A DNA stretch of 46,892 bases from Ruminococcus sp. (lineage in GTDB: Bacteria; Bacillota; Clostridia; Oscillospirales; Ruminococcaceae), in NCBI GenBank assembly GCA_017475555.1, contig JAFVFL010000034.1, forward strand, positions 1 to 46,892, given 5' to 3'. Position numbers and translations under genes: made by a program. Shown piece by piece: positions 15,589-22,541 of this stretch; the first letter of the stretch is position 1; every line of letters begins with the position of its first letter. A model generated the notes under the pieces. That model was given only the letters and a program-made list of their open reading frames with translations. It was not told where the DNA came from and searched no databases.

Positions 15589-18473
15589 CAGAATCTGACG
15601 CCTCCTTTCTCCAGCTCGTCAAGCAGCGTCCTGCTGCCGTTGAAATCCACCGACCGCTCGTCAAAATCAACAGTAACTACACTGCCGTTTGAATAGGTCG
15701 TGGTGATCCTTCTTCCGTCATTCTCCGTCTCATAGCCGGTTATCGTGCTGCTGCTGACATCGCTCAGGATAGGCTCAAGCAGCTTGTATTCCGCAGCTAT
15801 GGTGCTTATCCAGTTCTCATAGTTTGAGTAGTAGAACTCGTCATACTCCGTATCCTTGAGGGTACTCGTCTCCTCGTAGAGCATATCGTAGCTAAGGCTG
15901 CTTCCGGTCGCTGCCGCCATAAGCAGCAGGCTCTCAGAGTCAGCATCGCCGTTGACAGCTGTAGTGGAGTACGGCACAATGCCGTGCATAACTATCTGAT
16001 AGAACGGAACGTCCTCGTTGAACAGGTCAAAGCGGCTTGAGCTGAGCGGAACGCCGGTTATATGCTGCACATAGGGCAGAGCATAGGCATTGGCACTGTT
16101 GGCGAGTATCCCGTCATCAAGCTTGTCATCGAGCAGCTTGTAGCTGTCGGTCAGCATACCCATAGCCGTGCAGCGGGAGATATTCTTCTTTCCGTAGTCA
16201 CCGTAGAGCGATGTGGTAAGGTCGCCGACGGAGATACCGTTTATACCTGCGTCCCTGTAGCTGTCGCCTGCCTCGGTGAACACCTCACTGAAATAGCTCG
16301 GTGAGAGCAGGGACATATTCTTCTTGAAGCCGTCCGGTATGCCGTATGCCCGGTCGTAGCTGATTATTCTCGAATACGAGCCGGAAACTCTTACGCAGGT
16401 GCTTGTGAACGAATAGTACCCGTTTCCGGAGTAGAAAACACTGTTGTCAGAGGTCGGATAGAAGCTTATATCGTTTGACTCCATGAAGCTCTTCAGCTTG
16501 CTGAGATCGCCGCTGCCGCCGAGTGTACCGGACGCCTTTGCACCGGTATCCACCTTGTTCTTTATGCCGTCGTTCGTCCAGTTATTGTACGAAACGACCA
16601 TATCCTCAACGCCGCTGTCCTTCAGCTGGGAGAGTATCTCCTGAGCCTCGTCATACTTCGTGATAGCCTGCTTCATCGTTACCGGTATACCGAGCACCGG
16701 CTTTTTCTTCAGTGCTCCGCCGTACAGGTCGATATATACCGGCGATCTGCCGTCCTCAGTGCGGGTCTTTACGCCTGCGTCCTCGGTAAGATACTGCCTG
16801 TACCGCTCAGCTATGTCAACATAGCTCACCTCGCCGCCGTCCTCAGCCTCAACAGGGTAGTACAGCAGCTCGATATCGTCCGACTTTATATCGCCGCTCT
16901 CAAACACAGTGAGCTTGTCGTTGCTGTTTCCGGACATATAGAACGTATCAGTCCCACGAAGGATAAACGTGAAGCTGCAAAGGTTGTAGCTGCTGTTGGA
17001 CTGCCTCGATACCTGAGCTGTCAGGTACGCATTTGAATCGCCCTTTGAAGCGACAACGAGCATACCGTTGTTCTCCTTGACGATGCCGTATACGGGAAGA
17101 TATATCTGCTCTGAAACAGCTCCCCGGCTTGTCGGGACTACGGTCGTATCGTTGCCGTAAACACGCTGTGTATAGGCATTCGTGTCCATTGTCTTGTTGT
17201 TGTTGAAGCGTACAAGTGCACCGCTGCCGTCCGGTATGACAAAGTAGCCGTCCTCGGTATCAGCTGCCGCACCGAAGCTGCCCAGAAGAGTCATTTCTGT
17301 CGCAACATTTGTGGCATTCGACTCCTCGATATCCGATACCTTCAGCGAAGCCTTGAGGTGATCGTCCTCCAGCGTATACTCAACCGGGTATTTGAATCCC
17401 GATTTCTTATAATTGTACTCAACTCTGATACCGTTTTTTATGTCCTTTACGGTTATCTCGCAATCGGTCGTTCCGGAGCGGAGAACGCTGTTGTTCGAGC
17501 GTTTTTCCGGTATGCCGAAGCGGAGTATGTTCGATGAACGAAGCTCATTTATGAGCAGGGGAGTTGCGATCCTGTCCCTCGTTGCACCGAGAGGAGACGA
17601 CCACCAGATGTAGCCGGTCTCTAAGTTCTCAAGTCCGAATACGCCAAGTCTGTCCTCGACTATCATGCGGTACTTATCGTTCTGTGCACCGTAGCGGAAT
17701 GTGCCGAGCACCTGGGTCTGTGCGGTATTGAGCCACACAAAATTCTCATCGTCCCCGGCGAAGAACATTGCCTTTCCGTCGTAATTCCCGCCGCTGTAAT
17801 ATGTGTTTATGACCTTTTTATAGTCATCGCTCATAAGCTCAAGCGTCTTTTTATCATGGCTGCGGAAAAGCTGCGGATCGTCGATAGTGGAGATGACCTC
17901 CATAAGCTTTATCGGCTTTGTCACATCAGCGTCAACAGTCAGAAGATACCTCTCACCGTCGCTGATGAATCTCTTGCCCTCGTCGCATTTCACGCTGTCG
18001 TCAAATGCCGCTATCGCCTGCCCCTTATCCGGGTCAACGAGGACTAACTCGCCAAGCTTCTTGACTTCCTTTATATCGTCCTCAGCGGCGTCCTTTTCGG
18101 ACTCCTGCTTCTCGGTAAGCTCCGCCTTTTTGTCGGGCTTTCCGTCCGGGAAGCCGTGCAGCTTCCATATCCTGTCCTCATAGTCCTCGCCGGCACTGTA
18201 TACATCATAGTCCTCGATACTGCCGATATTGACGAGCAGTCTCTGAGCCTCCTCCTCGGAAAGCTCGACCTTTTCCTCAGACTCCTTGAGCTTCTTGTTG
18301 CCCTCCTCAGCTGCCTCTGCGGGCTCCCCGTCCTCTCCGGACACCTCCTCGCTGCTCTCAACAGCTGTCTCGTCCGGCCCGTCCTCATCTGCACGTGAGG
18401 ACATCGCACCTGAGATACCGGTCAGTGATACGGCAAGAAGACAAAGTAAAAATCGTTTTAATTTATTTCCCAT
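15588..18473 (-). CDS. DUF5696 domain-containing secreted protein
   Basis: A 961-residue exported protein with a signal peptide (about 1-30) and a strongly acidic low-complexity stretch (about 30-75). A long body I assign to DUF5696 from its overall pattern and operon context. Residues about 250-560 look like a beta-rich sandwich (FGLENLETGYIWWSSPLGATRDR; GYFVIPDGSGALVRFNN). Residues about 580-900 look like an alpha/beta barrel of the glycosidase kind (YNNWTNDGIKN, INGISVGDLTTSLYGDY, FYQIVMHGIVPYS), with Asp and Glu residues at strand ends. I infer a cell-surface glycan-active or glycan-binding protein; no catalytic residue can be proven. Its start is the ATG at 18473 behind GGCGGTGA. It sits between the YIP1 gene (18 bases) and the second permease pair (one-base overlap). 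Confidence 0.7.
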   Translation of the reverse strand: MGNKLKRFLLCLLAVSLTGISGAMSSRADEDGPDETAVESSEEVSGEDGEPAEAAEEGNKKLKESEEKVELSEEEAQRLLVNIGSIEDYDVYSAGEDYEDRIWKLHGFPDGKPDKKAELTEKQESEKDAAEDDIKEVKKLGELVLVDPDKGQAIAAFDDSVKCDEGKRFISDGERYLLTVDADVTKPIKLMEVISTIDDPQLFRSHDKKTLELMSDDYKKVINTYYSGGNYDGKAMFFAGDDENFVWLNTAQTQVLGTFRYGAQNDKYRMIVEDRLGVFGLENLETGYIWWSSPLGATRDRIATPLLINELRSSNILRFGIPEKRSNNSVLRSGTTDCEITVKDIKNGIRVEYNYKKSGFKYPVEYTLEDDHLKASLKVSDIEESNATNVATEMTLLGSFGAAADTEDGYFVIPDGSGALVRFNNNKTMDTNAYTQRVYGNDTTVVPTSRGAVSEQIYLPVYGIVKENNGMLVVASKGDSNAYLTAQVSRQSNSSYNLCSFTFILRGTDTFYMSGNSNDKLTVFESGDIKSDDIELLYYPVEAEDGGEVSYVDIAERYRQYLTEDAGVKTRTEDGRSPVYIDLYGGALKKKPVLGIPVTMKQAITKYDEAQEILSQLKDSGVEDMVVSYNNWTNDGIKNKVDTGAKASGTLGGSGDLSKLKSFMESNDISFYPTSDNSVFYSGNGYYSFTSTCVRVSGSYSRIISYDRAYGIPDGFKKNMSLLSPSYFSEVFTEAGDSYRDAGINGISVGDLTTSLYGDYGKKNISRCTAMGMLTDSYKLLDDKLDDGILANSANAYALPYVQHITGVPLSSSRFDLFNEDVPFYQIVMHGIVPYSTTAVNGDADSESLLLMAAATGSSLSYDMLYEETSTLKDTEYDEFYYSNYENWISTIAAEYKLLEPILSDVSSSTITGYETENDGRRITTTYSNGSVVTVDFDERSVDFNGSRTLLDELEKGGVRF

Positions 18474-18491
18474 ATTTATCACCGCCGTTCC

Positions 18492-19121
18492 TCAGACTCT
18501 TATCCTGTAGGATATCTCTGTGTAGATAGTGGAAATGAAGATGTATACCTGCTGAACGAGCGACATGAACAGCACGAGCAGGAAGAGCATGATAAGCATA
18601 GCCACTATGGTGAGTATTATAGCGAATATAGTTTTTCCGAATGAATACTGGTGTACTGATTTTATGGCTGAAAACAGCAGTATCGCCGACCAGCCGACAC
18701 CGATTATCCTTATCGCATTCATGAACACCACCTCGTCCTGCACAAGAAAATGCGAGAGGATAACGTTTATGAATATCTGTGCGATATACGGGATAAGGGC
18801 GTAGGCACTGTAGATACAGATATTCTTCGCCGTGCCCTCGCCGTCAAGGAGAGTACAGATAGACCAGTTACCGACGACCCACGCCGCAAAGAGCACGATA
18901 CTCTTGACGATGTAGGGGATTATGTTGAACGTCTTGTCATAGGTAACGCCGAACTGAAAGCCGTAGAGCCGTCCGTCAGCTATCACCGCAAGGAACAGGA
19001 GAAATACTATGAAGAATGCGATCTTGAGCGAGCCCGCCTTTTTCCAGCGCATATCCTCAAAGCCCTCAGCCGGGTGAGTTATGGCGTGCTTGACCCATTC
19101 CCTCTGTGTAAGATCCATCAT
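18492..19121 (-). CDS. YIP1 family integral membrane protein
   Basis: A 209-residue membrane protein with about five hydrophobic helices after an amphipathic N-terminus (REWVKHAITHPAEGFEDMRWKKAGS). This pattern, with a DMRW-like motif before the first helix and short loops, is typical of bacterial YIP1/YckC-type proteins found in sugar ABC operons. Its role is unknown: it may help assemble the transporter or the neighbouring surface proteins. Two ATGs are adjacent at 19121 and 19118. The ribosome binding site GGAGGAG lies inside the last codons of the upstream NHL gene, whose stop is only 4 bases away, so translation is probably coupled. Confidence 0.75.
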   Translation of the reverse strand: MMDLTQREWVKHAITHPAEGFEDMRWKKAGSLKIAFFIVFLLFLAVIADGRLYGFQFGVTYDKTFNIIPYIVKSIVLFAAWVVGNWSICTLLDGEGTAKNICIYSAYALIPYIAQIFINVILSHFLVQDEVVFMNAIRIIGVGWSAILLFSAIKSVHQYSFGKTIFAIILTIVAMLIMLFLLVLFMSLVQQVYIFISTIYTEISYRIRV

Positions 19122-19125
19122 AAGG

Positions 19126-20652
19126 CTACTCCTCCTCCTTTCCCTGTAATGCGAGCCTGTCAGCCTCTGCCCTTGCCGCTTCTATCGCAAGGCGGCGTTT
19201 TTTCAGCTTCCGGCTTATGAATATCCACGCTGCGGCTATAAGCACGAGCACAAAAACTATCGTTCCGAAATGCTCCTTGAGATAGTTCATCCTGTAGCCC
19301 TCGAACGCCTTGTTGTATATCCTCGGCGAATCCGCAAGCTCTGCGTACTTCATTGAGCCCTCGTAGTCCTCCTGACGGAGAAGTGCGGAGGCAACACCGA
19401 CATACGCTCTGCGGTAGTTTCCGTCACGCTTGAGCACCTCGTACCACGGCCCGAGTGCTTCCTCATAATAGCCAGCGTTGTGCTTTTCGGTAGCCTCATG
19501 GACTATCTTTCCGAACTCAGTCTCGGTGAATATCGTCACCGTGTCCTTCTGTGAATCGAGTACATACAGATTGTTTCCGTGCGATTCAAGTGCAGCTGCG
19601 TGGTCAAAGCCGCCTACCTGCTTTGCGATAGTGCCGGTGATGAACAGCAGATTGCAGTCCTCGTCGTACTGGAAAACACGCCCTGTCGTGAAGTCAAGGC
19701 AGTTTATGTTCCCGTCCTCGGCTATGTCGATATCGACTATTGCCGGCTGGAGCACCTTGTTCTGCGAGGTATCGTACATGGGGGTATAGTCGCCGAACGA
19801 AAGGTCAAGGTTTGCGAAGATATTGTTTCCTGCGGCGTTGAGCTTCTTTACTGTATCCGTTGTCTGGGTAGATGACGAGGTACAGGTGAATATGAAGTCG
19901 CCGTCGATATCAAAGCTGGTGATACCGGTCGGGACATTTCTTGCACGCCTTGCCTTCTTTTCCTCTGACATGAAGAGGCTTGTGAAGTAGTTGCCGATTA
20001 TCTCAGCAGTCGGCTGCACTCTGTTTGCTCCGTAGAAGCCGGTAAATTCACCCTCCGGATCGAACATTGCCGCACCGGTGGTGATATTTCCGAGAACGAT
20101 ATACACATTTCCCGCCTTGTCAGCGATAACTCTCTGCGGCAGGAACGTTCTCTTCTGGTCATACACCTCAGATGTCGGCTTTGTTATCTCCCTGACAACA
20201 TTGCCGTCGTAGTCGCATATGAGCACACGGGAATTTTCGTTGTCTGCGATGTAGATATTGTCATTTTCCGCCGAAACATAGATGCCCTGCGGGTTCTTCA
20301 GGTGTGTCGCCGAGCCGTCAGGCATGGTGAAGTCGTCGTAGATATGCTCCACCTTGTCAAGTGTCTCATTCAGCACCACTATCCTGTTGTTCTTGCTGTC
20401 AACTATGTAGAAAAGGTCGTTGTGGTCAAAGAAGATATCGCTCGGCTCGTTGAATGCCCCGATACCGAGGTCATAGCCGGAAACAGTATGGTCTGCGATA
20501 TATCCCGCCTGTGAGGGGATAGCCTCTCCCCAGCGGTCGTAGTTGTAGACGTCGTAGGGTTCGCCTGCGTGTGCATAAAGCCCTGCCGCAGCACTTCCGA
20601 GAAGCACACCCGTGAACGCCAGCGATAAAAGCTTTCTGAATTTCTTTTTCAC
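19126..20652 (-). CDS. NHL/beta-propeller and TPR protein with C-terminal membrane anchor
   Basis: A 508-residue protein with, in order: a signal peptide or anchor (about 1-29); a six-bladed-propeller-like region of NHL repeats at about 55-370; a TPR-like helical segment (about 375-455); a membrane helix (about 464-480); and a short basic then acidic cytoplasmic tail (RKLKKRRLAIEAARAEADR). NHL signatures are NEPSDIFFD, LKNPQGIYVSAENDNIYIADNENSRVLI and GGFDHAAALESHGNNLYVLD. The likely start is the GTG at 20652, eight bases after AAAGGAG; an in-frame GTG at 20661 directly abuts that site. NHL propellers bind proteins or glycans. Here the propeller would face outside with a tail inside, suggesting a sensor or scaffold for the transporters encoded around it. 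That is inference. Confidence 0.72.
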   Translation of the reverse strand: MKKKFRKLLSLAFTGVLLGSAAAGLYAHAGEPYDVYNYDRWGEAIPSQAGYIADHTVSGYDLGIGAFNEPSDIFFDHNDLFYIVDSKNNRIVVLNETLDKVEHIYDDFTMPDGSATHLKNPQGIYVSAENDNIYIADNENSRVLICDYDGNVVREITKPTSEVYDQKRTFLPQRVIADKAGNVYIVLGNITTGAAMFDPEGEFTGFYGANRVQPTAEIIGNYFTSLFMSEEKKARRARNVPTGITSFDIDGDFIFTCTSSSTQTTDTVKKLNAAGNNIFANLDLSFGDYTPMYDTSQNKVLQPAIVDIDIAEDGNINCLDFTTGRVFQYDEDCNLLFITGTIAKQVGGFDHAAALESHGNNLYVLDSQKDTVTIFTETEFGKIVHEATEKHNAGYYEEALGPWYEVLKRDGNYRRAYVGVASALLRQEDYEGSMKYAELADSPRIYNKAFEGYRMNYLKEHFGTIVFVLVLIAAAWIFISRKLKKRRLAIEAARAEADRLALQGKEEE

Positions 20653-20674
20653 TTGTTCCACTCCTTTGCACTTC

Positions 20675-21565
20675 TTAGTCCTTGATTCCGGAATGAGCCA
20701 TAGTCTCTATGACCTGTCTCTGTGCGAGCATGAATATCACGATAGGCGGAACGAGCATGAATACCGCCGCTGCCATTGCAACGCCCGCACGTGCAAGTCC
20801 TGACGATGCCGCCTGTGTAACGACTGTCGGGAGGGTCTTGTACTGCTCCTGGAATACCACCGTTCCTGTCTGTATGTTCCATGCCGCCTGGAATGCGAAT
20901 ATTATAAGTGTCATGAGTGCAGGCTTCTGGTTGGGCATGACTATCTGCCAGCATATCCGGAAAAGCCCAGCTCCGTCCACCTTTGCCGCCTCTATCATAG
21001 CGTCAGGCACCTGACCTATGGACTGCCTCATGAGGAACAGTCCCATAGGAGAAGCGATAGACGGGAGTATCAGTGCAAGGGGATTGTCGATAAGTCCGAG
21101 CCTTGCCATGACGATGTACTGCATGATGTAGATAACGTTGCTCTGATAAAGGAGGGCAACTACGATTATGCTGTTGATTATCCTGCTTCCCGGAAAGCGG
21201 CACTTTGCAAGCACGAACGCCGCCATTGAAGCGAAGATACATTGCAGCACCGTAACAGATACCGTAACAGCTATACTGTTGAAAACGTATCTTGAAAACG
21301 GCACTCTGTTGCTGTTGAGAGCCTCGAACATATCGCCGAAGTTGCTGAGCGTGGGACGCATAGCATAGAGCTTCGGGGGGAATATGAACAGCTCCTCGAC
21401 CGGCTTTATGGACATGATGACCGTCAGGTATATCGGGAACACCATGAACAGTCCGAGTATCAGGAGGAACACGAAAATAGCCACTGTTCCGCCGATCTTC
21501 CTGCCCGCCTGCTTGTTTGAAGCCTTCAGCCTGTCAGTATTGACCATGGTAGATGTCTGAGCCAT
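20675..21565 (-). CDS. Carbohydrate ABC transporter permease (MalG type), pair 1
   Basis: MalG-like permease subunit (296 residues) with six predicted helices and the EAA loop IEAAKVDGAGLFRICWQIVMPN followed by KPALMTL. It presumably pairs with the MalF-type subunit whose gene ends 12 bases upstream (21578). AAGGAGG sits seven bases before the ATG at 21565. Compared with the second MalG-type subunit in this operon (14666) it has a shorter N-terminus and no insertion after helix 5, so the two pairs are diverged paralogues rather than a recent duplication. Confidence 0.92.
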   Translation of the reverse strand: MAQTSTMVNTDRLKASNKQAGRKIGGTVAIFVFLLILGLFMVFPIYLTVIMSIKPVEELFIFPPKLYAMRPTLSNFGDMFEALNSNRVPFSRYVFNSIAVTVSVTVLQCIFASMAAFVLAKCRFPGSRIINSIIVVALLYQSNVIYIMQYIVMARLGLIDNPLALILPSIASPMGLFLMRQSIGQVPDAMIEAAKVDGAGLFRICWQIVMPNQKPALMTLIIFAFQAAWNIQTGTVVFQEQYKTLPTVVTQAASSGLARAGVAMAAAVFMLVPPIVIFMLAQRQVIETMAHSGIKD

Positions 21566-21577
21566 TATTCCGCCTCC

Positions 21578-22522
21578 TTAGTCCATATATTTGCTCAGTA
21601 CCCTGCTGATGAGCCTGTTCAGCAGGTACATGACGACGAAGAGTACCATACATATCGCCGCAGAATAGCCCATTTCGTACCTTACCCAGCCGTAGTCGTA
21701 GGCGTGGGTCATAATGGTATGTGCCTTATAGTCCGTACTCGGGAAGCCCACAAGGTTCTGTGCGACGGTACCGGCGGTGAACGAGCTTACTATCTGCATT
21801 ACCGCTGCGAACATGAGCTGCGGCCCCATTGACGGGATAACGATGTATATAAGCTCCTGCCAGCGTGTCTTGATACCCTCTATTGCACCTGCCTCATACA
21901 TCGAGCGGTCGATGTTCTGGAAGCCTGCACGGAGTGCGAGGAAGCCTGCACCGAGGGATATCCACAGCTGCACCACTATAGTTACGCCGAGGACATAGTT
22001 TCCGTCGGTGAGCCACTGTATCGGTGCATTTATAAGTCCGAGGTTCATGAGAAATGCGTTGATATATCCGTTCATATCGCCGCTGAATATGAGCTGCCAT
22101 ACTGTGTATACGTTCGCCATTGAGGGAGCGTAGAAAATAAGGGTGAACACAGTTTTCAGCTTCGGGTGGAGCTCATTGATGAGCCATGCGAGCAGAAAGC
22201 ACAGCACGTAGCTCACAGGCCCGGTGAACAGGGCGAAAACTATCGTTACTCTTATGGACTTTATGAATATCTTATCCGCAAGGAACAGAGTAGTATAGTT
22301 CGACAGCCCGATATATCTGGGTGCCTGAGCCATGTTGAAATCCGTGAAGCCCATAGGGAGGGACATTACGACCGGGATAACAGTGAATATTATGAAGAAT
22401 ATCATGAAAGGAGCAAGCATTGCGTAGCACGCCTTGTTTACCTTCATGGAACGCCACATCATAGCACGTTCCTCCTGCTTCGTCCTTTTTCCGATATCCT
22501 CAGCAGCCATTAGCTGAGCCAA
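21578..22522 (-). CDS. Sugar ABC transporter permease (MalF type), pair 1
   Basis: MalF-like permease subunit (314 residues): cytoplasmic N-terminus, six predicted helices, and the EAA loop YEAGAIEGIKTRWQELIYIVIPS. I take TTG at 22522 as start because AAGGAGG (about 22531-22537) lies eight bases upstream, the optimal distance. The next in-frame ATG (22510) would be 20 bases away, and the ATG at 22529 is out of frame. It follows the solute-binding protein gene by 19 bases and is the natural partner of that protein and of the permease at 20675. Confidence 0.9.
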   Translation of the reverse strand: MAQLMAAEDIGKRTKQEERAMMWRSMKVNKACYAMLAPFMIFFIIFTVIPVVMSLPMGFTDFNMAQAPRYIGLSNYTTLFLADKIFIKSIRVTIVFALFTGPVSYVLCFLLAWLINELHPKLKTVFTLIFYAPSMANVYTVWQLIFSGDMNGYINAFLMNLGLINAPIQWLTDGNYVLGVTIVVQLWISLGAGFLALRAGFQNIDRSMYEAGAIEGIKTRWQELIYIVIPSMGPQLMFAAVMQIVSSFTAGTVAQNLVGFPSTDYKAHTIMTHAYDYGWVRYEMGYSAAICMVLFVVMYLLNRLISRVLSKYMD

Positions 22523-22541
22523 TTTTCATTCCTCCTTCCGG

